From NCBI RefSeq assembly GCF_900167465.1, contig NZ_FUWR01000001.1:427269-491268 (forward strand): 64,000 bases of DNA. Reading direction: 5' to 3'. The notes under the pieces are model-generated. The model did not search any database, was not told where the DNA came from, and saw only the letters and a list, made by a program, of their open reading frames with translations. Below, piece by piece: positions 43,198 through 51,844 of the stretch; positions within the stretch are counted from its first letter, which is position 1; each line of letters opens with the position of its first letter. The stretch is from Trichlorobacter thiogenes. Lineage in GTDB: Bacteria; Desulfobacterota; Desulfuromonadia; Geobacterales; Pseudopelobacteraceae. The position numbers and the translations under genes are program-made.

Positions 43198-43205
43198 GCC
43201 TTAAC
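43198..43205 (-). other. 5' boundary of cassette 1
   Basis: On the minus strand GTTAAGGC, with the crossover expected between G and TT. It is the exact complement of the R'' box GCCTTAAC at the far end of the same cassette, so a circular form would have a fully paired attC. Confidence 0.5.
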
Positions 43206-43233
43206 TCACTATTGACCGGACCAAGCGATGTCA

Positions 43234-43920
43234 TCACCCCTGCTGTACCATCTGCCAGAACAGTTCATACAGCGGTTGCAACTGCCGGAAGCCTGCGGCC
43301 AGATCATCACCGATAGCCTGGCTGAAGAGCCGACCGTCAAGCTCACGGTTGCAGACCAGGTAAATGTTCTTGCGGCAGTGCCAGCTCTGCAGGTCATCCG
43401 GCAGGGTCGGGTTCAGGGGGCGCTTGTAGCAGTCGCCTTCCAGGGCAAAGGCATCCTGTTGGGCAAGCCAGGCCACGGTTGCGCGGAAGCGGGCCGGCTT
43501 GGTCTCGATCAGGCGGCGCAGGTTGTCCATGGTCTGCCGTGAGGCACTGTAAAAGCCCATGCCGTAGCGGTAGCTGTCGGCGGTGATCTCAAAGAAGAAA
43601 CAGGGGGCGGTCTTCCAGTCGGGGCTGTAACGTTTGAAGGTGATCCAGAGGCAGGTCTTGTAGGGCGATTTGTTATGGGAAAAGCGGGTGTCGCGGTAGA
43701 TGCGGGAGATGGTCTTGTCCACTGCCGGGATAGTGATTAGATCGGGATCAAGGGCCAGCATGCTGTCAGCCAGTTCACAGACCAGCAGCTTGAGGGGGGC
43801 CAGCAGTAGTTTCTGATACTCGTCGCGATGGGCTTCAAACCAGGCCTTGTTGTTATTGACCGCCAGCTGCTCGAAAAATCCCGGTGCCAGCGGTGAAAAT
43901 CCGTTAAACCGGTCAGCCAT
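43234..43920 (-). CDS. DUF2461 (TIGR02453 family) protein
   Basis: A 228-residue cytoplasmic protein: FNGFSPLAPGFFEQLAVNNNKAWFEAHRDEY at the N-terminus, then ISRIYRDTRFSHNKSPYKTCLWITF and MGFYSASRQTMDNLRRLI. The family is conserved but its activity is not established. GGAGG precedes the ATG. It is the first ordinary gene beside the cassette-like insertion and ends 28 bases before it. Confidence 0.88.
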   Translation of the reverse strand: MADRFNGFSPLAPGFFEQLAVNNNKAWFEAHRDEYQKLLLAPLKLLVCELADSMLALDPDLITIPAVDKTISRIYRDTRFSHNKSPYKTCLWITFKRYSPDWKTAPCFFFEITADSYRYGMGFYSASRQTMDNLRRLIETKPARFRATVAWLAQQDAFALEGDCYKRPLNPTLPDDLQSWHCRKNIYLVCNRELDGRLFSQAIGDDLAAGFRQLQPLYELFWQMVQQG

Positions 43921-43952
43921 CCAAACCTCCAGACAGGTTCTGCACGGACCGG

Positions 43953-44729
43953 TCAGAAATGCCGGACATATCCGGCTGGCTTAAAGGGAGGCACCGGACC
44001 GGTACCACGTTCAATACTGCTGTTGTGGCGCTGCATTACCTTCAGATGCTGGGTGACTTCGCCGGGTAGCAGAATTTTTTCTTTAACAAAGTACTCGCCC
44101 AGCCGTGGCTGGCTGTGGTGCTGGTGCCTGACCAGAAAGGCAGCCTGTTTTGGAGACAACATGCCCAGAGCAACCGCCTTTTCACCAAACACGCCGGGAA
44201 TATCGGTGGCGGCGCGGACAATCTGGATATCCTTATCCGTCAACCAGCCCCAGGCCTTGGCAATTTCGCCGTAGGGTGGGCGCTGGTCACGCTGCCAGCG
44301 CATGCCGCGCACCAGATCCTGCCAGGAGATTTCAGCGGCAAAATACAGAAATTGGCCGAATTTAAGCTTGTAGGTGGGGAAGACGCCGCTGTAGTACCGC
44401 TCGTGTTCTTTTTTTTGCAGTTTCTCCACAACCGGACGCACCGGCTTGACAATCGTTGGCCGGGCATAGCTGCTGAAGGGGTTTGAAGATTTAGCTGTTG
44501 TTGGTCCGGTAGCCTTTTTCTGGGCTGACTCAAGGTGTTCAATCAGGATATCCCGTGCCGACACCAGGGAACTGACCGCCTCACCGCAGTGTTGCGCCAC
44601 GCTCTGGGAAGAATCCGGGTGAAATATGCGTACCCGGCGCCGGAATGCCGATTTTACTTCGGCAGCGGTAACCCGCCGCAGATCAGTGGCTTCGCCAAAC
44701 AAAATCTTTACTGCGTCTGATGGATGCAT
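43953..44729 (-). CDS. J-domain protein
   Basis: A 258-residue soluble protein with a degenerate-looking but recognisable J domain at residues 1-65; the HPD loop in RRVRIFHPDSSQS is intact, so it should stimulate a DnaK-type ATPase. No zinc-finger or CTD of classical DnaJ follows. Instead there is a basic linker and a C-terminal region with two repeats, the second MLSPKQAAFLVRHQHHSQPRLGEYFVKEKIL, resembling a segment of type II secretion/pilus ATPase-associated proteins. Client unknown. GAGGAG lies about 13 bases before the start. Confidence 0.8.
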   Translation of the reverse strand: MHPSDAVKILFGEATDLRRVTAAEVKSAFRRRVRIFHPDSSQSVAQHCGEAVSSLVSARDILIEHLESAQKKATGPTTAKSSNPFSSYARPTIVKPVRPVVEKLQKKEHERYYSGVFPTYKLKFGQFLYFAAEISWQDLVRGMRWQRDQRPPYGEIAKAWGWLTDKDIQIVRAATDIPGVFGEKAVALGMLSPKQAAFLVRHQHHSQPRLGEYFVKEKILLPGEVTQHLKVMQRHNSSIERGTGPVPPFKPAGYVRHF

Positions 44730-44858
44730 GGGTGATCGTTACTCCTCATCAGCAGAATTCAGACAGCTTCCCCGGTGCTATTTTCGACCACCTATTTGTA
44801 CTCTGGTATCAGGCTGCTGACAATAGCTGACATCATTTTTTCGTTCAATCAGGAGCCG

Positions 44859-45209
44859 TTAGCCCAGCGCCTCCCGTTCTGCCTTGCGCAATCCCTTAAC
44901 CACCAGCCGGTAGGATGCCTCAATCATGGTCAGCAGCAGCTCCTGCGGCACTGATCCATCCAGCGTCACCGTGTTCCAGTGGTTCTTGTTCATGTAGTAG
45001 CCCGGCTGGATGGCACTGAAGATACGGCGCAGTTCATCCGCCTCCCCTGGATCAGATTTCAGGGTGATCCGCAGCGGCTCTTCCTGCCAGGCCACCAGCG
45101 CAAACATCTTGCCTGCCACCTTGAACACCGCCGCATCAGGGCCAAAGGGATACTCCAGCACCGCCCCTTTTTTGCCCAGCAGCAGGCCTTCCAACGCTTT
45201 GTAGTCCAT
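44859..45209 (-). CDS. MmcQ/YjbR-family protein
   Basis: A 116-residue protein with the YjbR double-wing fold: PFGPDAAVFKVAGKMFALVAWQ near residue 20, LKSDPGEADELRRIF, and the PGYYMNKNHWNTVTLDG block ending ELLLTMIEASYRLVVKGL. Family members bind DNA loosely, but the function is unknown. The ribosome binding site AAGGAGG is strong. Confidence 0.88.
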   Translation of the reverse strand: MDYKALEGLLLGKKGAVLEYPFGPDAAVFKVAGKMFALVAWQEEPLRITLKSDPGEADELRRIFSAIQPGYYMNKNHWNTVTLDGSVPQELLLTMIEASYRLVVKGLRKAEREALG

Positions 45210-45248
45210 ATGCCTGTAAACCTCCTTGTGCGATGTACAGCGCCGGGT

Positions 45249-45704
45249 CTATTCCCGGCCTTCCGGTTTTTGACGCCACGGAACCTGGGCTGTCCAGCCC
45301 GGGTTTGCATCTGGAATGGCATCGTATTGGGGAATGTACGGCTTGATGTCCAAAAGCGGTGTCTCATTCAGCATATCAACACCTTCAACCATAAGCGCTG
45401 AACCATCTCTACCGAGCAGCCTGACAATGGAAAGCCCGATGTTGTTTGGCCTGCACGGGTGCCGGGATGCGTAAATGCCGTGCGGGGTCTCATCCAAAAA
45501 GGTAGGCCGGGCCAGTATGATCTCACCTGAGCGGTCAAACAGGTAGAGCAGATAGATATGGGAGAAGGTCTCAATATCTTTCAACCCCTCGGCATACTGC
45601 GCTAACAGCTCTACCCGGCCTGCGGCGTTGGTAGCATACTGTGGTTGGATCGGGCAGTCCTGCTTGGTGAGATACGGTGTATAGATCGTGCCGATGGCGT
45701 GCAT
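45249..45704 (-). CDS. tRNA (N6-threonylcarbamoyladenosine37-N6)-methyltransferase family protein (TrmO/TsaA)
   Basis: A 151-residue protein of the UPF0066/TrmO beta-barrel family, which uses SAM to methylate t6A37 in tRNA. Signatures: IGTIYTPYLTKQDCPIQP, FSHIYLLYLFDRSGE, HGIYASRHPCRPNNIGLSIVRL (the core motif) and GVDMLNETPLLDIKPYIP. The C-terminal domain of the longer E. coli TrmO is absent, so it may be one of the shorter paralogues with another substrate. ATG 45704 is chosen on family start and an AAAGG upstream. Confidence 0.8.
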   Translation of the reverse strand: MHAIGTIYTPYLTKQDCPIQPQYATNAAGRVELLAQYAEGLKDIETFSHIYLLYLFDRSGEIILARPTFLDETPHGIYASRHPCRPNNIGLSIVRLLGRDGSALMVEGVDMLNETPLLDIKPYIPQYDAIPDANPGWTAQVPWRQKPEGRE

Positions 45705-45728
45705 GGTCTCGCCTTTCTGAAACACTGA

Positions 45729-46628
45729 CTACTTTTTACCCGAATAGCGTGCCTTCACGTTATGACCAACCATCCACTCGGCCTGAGTCCGTTTTGGCAG
45801 TTGTTTCAACAGTTCCGTAGTAATGACATCCGTAGTGGCCCCTTTGGCAGCCATCTCCCGTGCCGTTGTATCAAAGGTGATCAGATACGCCTTCATCTCC
45901 TGCAGATCTTTCTTGGTGGAAAGCGGGCCGTGGCCGGGAATAATCCGTTCAACATCCAGGGTCAACAGGCTATCAATGGTTTTGCCCCAGCCGGATAGGT
46001 CACCATCGGCCAGAAAGGGGTGGAAGTCGGTAAAAAGGATGTCTCCGCTGAACATAATTTTCTGTTTGGGCAGGTAAACTACCAGGCTGCCCTCGGTGTG
46101 GGATGGAGCCACCCGTATCAACTCCACGGTCTCGCCTCCCAGATCAATGGTCAACCGGTCGTTGAAGTACAAGGATGGCAAAACAATTCCAGTTCCAGCC
46201 ATATCTTCCGGCTTCAGGCCGAAGTTGCCAGCATTCTTCAAGGTATCTGCTCCCACCTTCGCCAACAGTATCTGATCCGCACTGTGGGAGATGATGATTG
46301 CACCAAGTTCTGCAAAGACGCAGTTGCCAAAGGCGTGGTCAAGGTGGGTGTGGGTGTTGACCACATACTTGATCGGCTTCTTGGTGATCTTGCGGATATC
46401 AGCCAGAAAACGCTCCCCTTCCTTGGCAGAGATCAGGGTGTCCACCACCAGCACCCCGTCCCGCCCGATTACGATTCCGGCGTTAGCAGCGAAACTGTGG
46501 GCAGGGGAGGCATCCTTCTCTCCCAAGTATGAATAGACGTTGTCAGACAACTTGATCAGGTCAGCAAAGGCGGCCTGGGTGGTCAGTAACAGCAAGGCAA
46601 CAAGCGGCAGCAGCAGTCTCATGTTCAT
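45729..46628 (-). CDS. secreted MBL-fold metallohydrolase
   Basis: A 299-residue protein with a signal peptide (MNMRLLLPLVALLLLTTQAAFA). The metal site HTHLDH is near residue 95; the distal ligands lie in APSHTEGSLVVYLP and in PGHGPL. The length and the QYL-type insertion resemble the SoxH/quinoprotein relay-associated branch of metallo-beta-lactamase proteins. The substrate is unknown. The start overlaps the tautomerase stop by four bases, completing an isochorismatase-tautomerase-MBL operon. Confidence 0.88.
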   Translation of the reverse strand: MNMRLLLPLVALLLLTTQAAFADLIKLSDNVYSYLGEKDASPAHSFAANAGIVIGRDGVLVVDTLISAKEGERFLADIRKITKKPIKYVVNTHTHLDHAFGNCVFAELGAIIISHSADQILLAKVGADTLKNAGNFGLKPEDMAGTGIVLPSLYFNDRLTIDLGGETVELIRVAPSHTEGSLVVYLPKQKIMFSGDILFTDFHPFLADGDLSGWGKTIDSLLTLDVERIIPGHGPLSTKKDLQEMKAYLITFDTTAREMAAKGATTDVITTELLKQLPKRTQAEWMVGHNVKARYSGKK

Positions 46629-47041
46629 AGTTTTCCTCCGACAGAATTAGATGCGGCAATAAAGCGGTATTCCTGCGTCATCCCCTGATAGCCCCACGCA
46701 TCAGCGTTGACCTCATGGATGACAATGTAGCTGGCTTCGTCCTGTTTTCCCAACAGCCCTTCCATTGCAGAAAAAATGGCACGAATATACTCCGCTTTTT
46801 GCTGTTTCGTATTGGTACCACAGGTGATCTTGATTTCAAGGTAAAAGCTGCTGGTATCTTTGCTGGCAAGTGAGGCACCACCAATAAACCAGCGGCCTAC
46901 CGGAACTGATTCCACAACCACGGCGGTCAATTCCGGCTTCTTGCCCAACAGCTCTGCCGTAAGACTGGTCAGTGTCCTGGCTACATCTTCACAGATCGCC
47001 TGCGATGGTTCTCCTGAAACTTTGATGTTGAGATAGGGCAT
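46625..47041 (-). CDS. tautomerase/MIF-like protein
   Basis: A 138-residue protein starting MPYLNIKVSGEPSQA, with the catalytic proline in place. Two beta-alpha-beta units, the second near YLEIKITCGTNTKQQKAEYIRAI, and ASYIVIHEVNADAWGYQG. ATG 47041 has AAGGAG upstream; the frame from 47128 reads through the previous gene's end and would bury the proline. Two bases separate it from the isochorismatase-like gene. Likely part of a small detoxification or aromatic-compound operon. Confidence 0.88.
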   Translation of the reverse strand: MPYLNIKVSGEPSQAICEDVARTLTSLTAELLGKKPELTAVVVESVPVGRWFIGGASLASKDTSSFYLEIKITCGTNTKQQKAEYIRAIFSAMEGLLGKQDEASYIVIHEVNADAWGYQGMTQEYRFIAASNSVGGKL

Positions 47042-47043
47042 GA

Positions 47044-47670
47044 TCAAACTCCTTTTATGGCACGTTGGTGAGAGGCAAAGATGGTGTCCCGCTCTGGTTC
47101 TGCTCCGCTGGCAATACTCTGAAGCCATTCTTCAGTGGTCATCACCGCTGCAAAGCGAGCCTGCAGCACCACCGTCGTTACCCGGTGAATCTCTTCGGCA
47201 GTGGCGCTACCAGCCTTGTTTGCATAGGGTAGTGATCCGCTTGCGTCGGACAGGAACTCCACCTGAAAACCCCGGTGCAGGGCAGCAATGGCAGTGGAGA
47301 GATCACAGTTGTGGGTTATGTAACCGACAATGGCCAGTGTGGTTATCTGGCGTTCCTTGAGCCAGGCCTCCAGATCAGTCTTGCAGAAAGCCACCGGCAT
47401 ATCTTTTTGCACATAATGGTCCCATCCCCGTGAAGTCACCACCGGGTGCAGCTCAGCACCTGTAGTCCCTTCAGCCATGAATGGCGCCGATGCAGGCAGG
47501 ATGTTCTGCACCGCCACAACCGGAATCCCGGCAGCCTTGGCTGCATCCATGGCCCGGCCAATATTGGCTAGTGATTGTTCCACCGGCGGCCAGGTGATCG
47601 GCAGGTTACCGCCAATGTAGTCGTTCTGCACGTCAATCACGATCAAGGCTCTGCGAATAGTGGTTTGCAT
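47044..47670 (-). CDS. isochorismatase-family cysteine hydrolase
   Basis: A 208-residue enzyme of the isochorismatase-like superfamily with the triad Asp (VIDVQNDY), Lys (AFCKTDLEAWL) and Cys (GYITHNCDLST) all intact, so it is probably an amide- or imide-hydrolase. It is first in a three-gene minus-strand operon, divergent from a GlxA-type AraC regulator that probably controls it. Confidence 0.88.
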   Translation of the reverse strand: MQTTIRRALIVIDVQNDYIGGNLPITWPPVEQSLANIGRAMDAAKAAGIPVVAVQNILPASAPFMAEGTTGAELHPVVTSRGWDHYVQKDMPVAFCKTDLEAWLKERQITTLAIVGYITHNCDLSTAIAALHRGFQVEFLSDASGSLPYANKAGSATAEEIHRVTTVVLQARFAAVMTTEEWLQSIASGAEPERDTIFASHQRAIKGV

Positions 47671-47793
47671 GCGGTACTCCTTGTAAGTGAACTGTGTATC
47701 ATGGCTTGAGTATCTGCCAACACCTCACATAAAACCAGTGGCCTGATTGACATAATTTGCTATTATCGGGCCATATTTAGCCGGGAGACCTTT

Positions 47794-48762
47794 ATGCAGG
47801 CCGAAACCATTGCCGTGATCGCCTTTGACCAGATCAGCCCGTTCCTGCTTGCCATGCCCTGTACCGTGTTCAGGGATGACCCAACCAGGCCGGATGGGCC
47901 ACGCTTCAAGCTGCTGGTCTGTTCTGCGGAAAAGCGCACAATGCAGAGCAGCGCCGGTTTTGCCATACAGACCCGGCATACCCTGAAGGATGCAGAACAG
48001 GCTGATATCGTAATCGTACCCAGTTGGCGTGATCCACAGGAGTTGCCGCCGCAACGGCTGTTGGATTGCCTGCAGGCCGCCCATAAACGGGGGGCGCTGG
48101 TGGTGGGATTATGTTTGGGAACCTACGTGCTGGCTGCAGCCGGGTTATTGAATGGACGCCCGGCAACCACCCACTGGGGCTGGACAGAGGATCTGAGGCA
48201 GCGCTATCCGCAGATAACACTGAAGCCGGATGTGCTGTATGTGGATGATGGGGATATTGTTACGTCGGCTGGGGTGGCGGCGGGGATTGATTGCTGCCTG
48301 CATCTGTTGCGCCGCTTGCATGGTGCTGAAACTGCCGCCCATGTGGCCCGGCGGATGGTGGTGCCGCCCCACCGCCAGGGGGGGCAGGCCCAGTTCATTG
48401 AGCTGCCGGTTACCAGGAGTGCGGCAGAGGACCGTTTTGGACAAAATCTGGAATGGCTGCAGCTCAACCTTGATCAGTCACACTCACTGGATAGCCTTGC
48501 GGAACGGTTCATGATGAGCCGTCGTACCTTTACCCGCCGTTTCCGTCAGGTGGCCAGTTGCACGGTGGGGGCCTGGCTGCTGAACCAACGCCTGGCACTG
48601 GCTCAGCGTCTGTTGGAAACCACGGCAAAACCGATTGATCTGATTGCACAGGAGGCGGGCTTTGGTTCAGAGGCAGCCCTGCGGCAGCAGTTCAGCAAGG
48701 TGCTCAAGACCTCGCCAGCCCGCTACCGCAGGGAGTTTCGGGGGAGTCGTACAACACAATAG
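47794..48762 (+). CDS. GlxA-family AraC-type regulator (DJ-1/PfpI plus HTH)
   Basis: A 322-residue regulator. The N-terminal DJ-1/PfpI-like domain (residues 1-190) contains ALVVGLCLGTYVLAAAGLLNGRPATTHW, whose nucleophile-elbow Cys is present (GLCLG). The C-terminal AraC HTH has SLAERFMMSRRTFTRRFRQV and QEAGFGSEAALRQQFSKVLKTSPARYRREF. Such regulators sense small metabolites. Divergent from the hydrolase operon. Convergent with and eight bases from the symporter pseudogene. Confidence 0.92.
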   Translation: MQAETIAVIAFDQISPFLLAMPCTVFRDDPTRPDGPRFKLLVCSAEKRTMQSSAGFAIQTRHTLKDAEQADIVIVPSWRDPQELPPQRLLDCLQAAHKRGALVVGLCLGTYVLAAAGLLNGRPATTHWGWTEDLRQRYPQITLKPDVLYVDDGDIVTSAGVAAGIDCCLHLLRRLHGAETAAHVARRMVVPPHRQGGQAQFIELPVTRSAAEDRFGQNLEWLQLNLDQSHSLDSLAERFMMSRRTFTRRFRQVASCTVGAWLLNQRLALAQRLLETTAKPIDLIAQEAGFGSEAALRQQFSKVLKTSPARYRREFRGSRTTQ

Positions 48763-48769
48763 CCAAATG

Positions 48770-50097
48770 TCAGGGCTTCCACTTAAAGTAGCGATAGGTC
48801 TCTTCCTTAACGACCTTTGAAAGTATCAGCAGGCCAATGGTGTTGGGGATGATCATCATGCCGTTCATCAGATCAGAGAAGTTCCAGACAAACTCAAGTT
48901 TCATCATCGAACCCACCAGCACGACACAGACAAAGACCACCCGGTACGGCTTGATGGATTTTGGTCCCAGCAGATATTCAATCGCCTTTTCACCGTAGTA
49001 GTTCCAGCCGATCAGGGTTGAACCGGCAAACAGTGCAGTTGCGATGGCTACCAGTATCACGCCGGACTGGCCCAGTACGGCGCCAAAGCTGACGCTGGTC
49101 AACTGGCCTGCTGGCACTTTTTCAAGCCAGGCAGTGCCGGTTAAAATGACCAGTGCGGTCATGCTGCAGACCACCAGGGTATCAATAAAGGTCTGGGTCA
49201 TACTGACCAGAGCCTGCTTGACTGGATCATGGGTGCGGGCCGCAGCTGCGGCTATGGGTGCTGAACCCATACCGGATTCGTTGGAGAACACACCTCGGGC
49301 AATACCAAAACGCATGGCAGCCGCAATGGTGGAACCGGCAAGTCCGCCCCCTGCTGCTGCAGGGCTGAAGGCACCCTGAAAAATCAGGCCCAGGGCATGG
49401 GGGATCTTGTCCAGACTCAGCGCCAGTACCACCAGTCCACCGACTACATAGCCGACGATCATGAACGGCACCAGTATTGAGGTGGCCTTGCCAATGGATT
49501 TGATCCCGCCCAGAATTACCAGCCCGGTCATCAGCATCAGCACCACGCCGGTGACCCAGGTCTCTACATTAAAGGTGGATTTGAAGATGGTGGCCACGGC
49601 ATTGGCCTGGGTCATGTTGCCGATGCCGAAGGTGGCCAGGGCGGTAAAGACCGCAAACAGCCAGCCCAAGCGGGGGAGGTTGGCCCCTTTTGCCAGATAG
49701 TACATCGGACCGCCCCGCATGCCGTGGGGCCCTTTTTCGCGGTATTTAACCGCCAGCACCGCTTCGGCGTATTTTGTTGCCATCCCCACCAGGCCGGTCA
49801 TCCACATCCAGAACACCGCCCCTGGCCCCCCAGCGATATGGCGGTTGCCACACCAACGATATTGCCGATTCCCACCGTTGCTGCCAGGGCTGTCATCAAG
49901 GCTGCAAAGTGGCTGATGTCACCGTCAGCGGCATGCTCCTTGTGCCAGATCAGCCGAAAGGCGTGGGGTAGTGCGGTAAACTGGACACCACGCAGGATAA
50001 CCGTTAGATACAGTCCGGTGCCAACCAGCAGAGCCAATATCGGCGGTCCCCAGACAAAATTGGACAACGTGGCTATCAGGGCTTCAATGGTCTGCAT
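48770..50097 (-). pseudogene. alanine/sodium symporter (AGCS family) with frameshift
   Basis: The reading frame is in two parts. Residues 1-90 are in the frame starting at 50097 ([20 protein letters not shown], ending [14 protein letters not shown]). The remainder is in the frame 48770-49816 ([26 protein letters not shown] to the end). The break is in a run of C on the plus strand near 49825-49831, where one base appears missing from the conserved [11 protein letters not shown] region. All the remaining motifs (GMRGGPMYYL, NESGMGSAPIAAAAA) are intact. Either a true recent pseudogene or a sequencing/assembly error in a homopolymer; programmed frameshifting is less likely. Confidence 0.85.
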
Positions 50098-50273
50098 CGG
50101 GTCTCCCTGCGCGTTGTGGATTGCCCGCTTGTTGGCCGGGCTGGTTGCAGCGCGGCGCTACGGTACCGTAAATGACTTAAAAAATCAGGTAAAAATTGGT
50201 GTATTGGATGAATAAGGGAGAATATTTTCTGCATTTTTACGGAATTAAACAGGTGTCAGGATGGATATCGGGG

Positions 50274-51053
50274 TTATCCCTTGATGCTGACACCAGCCTC
50301 TCTAATGGCTTCTGCGGCTGCTTGATATGCCTGCATCTGCAATGCGGTTTGGGTGGCGGGATCGTTGGGTTTCTGCAGTTTACGCTCAAGCATCTGTTTT
50401 ACGGATTGAAACAGTTGCTTCAGTTTTTCAAGTTCTTCTTTTTCCGCACGATCAGCAGCGTTCTCACTCTTGATTTGATTGGCCTGCTCAACGGCGTCGT
50501 TTTTCGTAGCGGCAGCATCTGTATCCGTTGCTTCGGCAGACTCTCCGTCTGATTTAGACTGCTGTTCAGTATCGCTGTTTTCCGCTGCAGCTTCAGCAGT
50601 TGTTTCCACCGAGGCAGCTTCGGTCTGCGTTGCAGAATCAGTGGCAGTACCGGAGGTGGCGCTTGTGGTGGCAGTGGCTTCAACAGCACTACCTGAACTG
50701 GAAAAGCCGTCGCTTCCGCTGCTGTCACTAAGCGAAGCTATCTGCGCTGCAATCTGTTTTAGCTCTGCCTTAAGGGATTTTGCAGCTGAGGCGCTCATAA
50801 ACGGGATCATCTGCTTCAGCATCTTCAGCCGTTCTTTCAGCATCTTTGCTTTTTCAGCCTTGCTTTGCCGATCAGATGTTTTTTTATCCGGTAAACTTTT
50901 CAGGGCTTCCCGTGTCTCTGCCAACCGCCTGACCTGCTGTTCGTAATATTCGTCACTACGGGAGGTGCCACCGGACTTCAAGCCACTGAAGAACGCCCGC
51001 TCAGAACTGGTAAGCGGTACGTTGTACTGTGTAAGCAGGGATGAGAGTTCCAT
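50274..51053 (-). CDS. low-complexity Ser/Thr/Ala/Glu-rich protein of unknown function
   Basis: A 259-residue soluble protein. Residues 1-105 include a coiled-coil-prone KAEKAKMLKERLKMLKQMI segment. Then comes a roughly 90-residue disordered Ser/Thr/Ala/Glu/Asp stretch without Cys, Trp or Pro, and a C-terminal helical region (KEELEKLKQLFQSVKQMLERKL). No signal peptide and no family recognised. ATG 51053 with GGAGG eight bases upstream is chosen over 51086. It is divergent from the tetR gene at 51203. Confidence 0.65.
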   Translation of the reverse strand: MELSSLLTQYNVPLTSSERAFFSGLKSGGTSRSDEYYEQQVRRLAETREALKSLPDKKTSDRQSKAEKAKMLKERLKMLKQMIPFMSASAAKSLKAELKQIAAQIASLSDSSGSDGFSSSGSAVEATATTSATSGTATDSATQTEAASVETTAEAAAENSDTEQQSKSDGESAEATDTDAAATKNDAVEQANQIKSENAADRAEKEELEKLKQLFQSVKQMLERKLQKPNDPATQTALQMQAYQAAAEAIREAGVSIKG

Positions 51054-51166
51054 GCAGCCAACCTCCAGTTGCTCGATACAGTACATATATCGGCAGGAGA
51101 GAAGGTTGGCTGAATAGTAGTGGCGATAACGCGCAGACTCCCTGTGCCGCAGGCCACAAAAACAGG

Positions 51167-51195
51167 TTGACAGACTAGACCGATCAGTCTATTTT
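51167..51195 (+). promoter_or_regulatory. promoter with operator 1 of the TetR-like regulon
   Basis: TTGACA (51167-51172), a 17-base spacer, then TATTTT (51190-51195). The palindrome TAGACCGATCAGTCTA (51176-51191) fills the spacer, the classic position for TetR repression. It precedes its own regulator gene. Confidence 0.75.
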
Positions 51196-51202
51196 GCACC
51201 CC

Positions 51203-51784
51203 ATGGAAAAGAAAGATACCCGCAGTGACATCATCAAAGTAGGTACAGAACTGATCTCCCGTCAGGGCTACAACGCCACCGGCATTGATATGGTGTTGAA
51301 GGAGGCCGGAGTTCCCAAGGGCTCGTTCTATCACTACTTCAAGAGCAAGGAAGAGTTTGGTCTGGCGGTGATGGACGTTTTTGCCGACTACTACAGCCAG
51401 CGGATGACCGCGTTGCTGCAGGATACAGCCCTGTCTCCATTGTCCCGTATCCAAAAATTACTGGAAGGTTCGCTGCAACGTTTTAGCAATAACCAGTGCA
51501 GCAAGGGCTGCCTGATCGGCAATCTGGGCCAGGAAATGGCTGACCAGAACGAGCGGTTCCGTGCCCGGCTGGATGAGATCTTTGACGATTGGCGCAGGCT
51601 GTTTGCTGTTTGTCTGTCTGAAGCTCAGGCCGTTAAAGAGTTGGACAGTCGCCTTGATGTTGAGGCATTGGCTTCCTTTGTCCTGTCCGGCTGGGAAGGC
51701 TCTATTCTGCGAGCCAAGGTAATGAAATCACCGCAACCGTTGCAGGATTTCATTGAAGTGCTGTTTAAAGTAACGCTGCGCTAA
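51203..51784 (+). CDS. TetR/AcrR-family repressor 1
   Basis: A 193-residue repressor. The HTH at residues 10-50 reads IIKVGTELISRQGYNATGIDMVLKEAGVPKGSFYHYFKSKEEF. The C-terminal ligand domain, typical of the YcdC/TetR_C type, has NNQCSKGCLIGNLGQEMADQ. It is paralogous to the repressor at 55621 (GFNATGVETILKQANIPKGSFYNFF, and DCSKGCLLGNLGLEMSD). Start ATG 51203 is preferred over TTG 51194. An operator palindrome covers its own promoter. Confidence 0.92.
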   Translation: MEKKDTRSDIIKVGTELISRQGYNATGIDMVLKEAGVPKGSFYHYFKSKEEFGLAVMDVFADYYSQRMTALLQDTALSPLSRIQKLLEGSLQRFSNNQCSKGCLIGNLGQEMADQNERFRARLDEIFDDWRRLFAVCLSEAQAVKELDSRLDVEALASFVLSGWEGSILRAKVMKSPQPLQDFIEVLFKVTLR

Positions 51785-51802
51785 AAAAATTTAGCCAATG
51801 GC

Positions 51803-51817
51803 TAGACGACCGGTCTA
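51803..51817 (+). promoter_or_regulatory. operator 2 of the TetR-like regulon
   Basis: TAGACGACCGGTCTA, containing the core palindrome GACCGGTC, lies 28 bases before the quinone-oxidoreductase-like gene and shortly after tetR 1. No clear -35/-10 pair is seen around it. Confidence 0.65.
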
Positions 51818-51844
51818 GTTTTTGATGACAAAGGAGAGAACACT

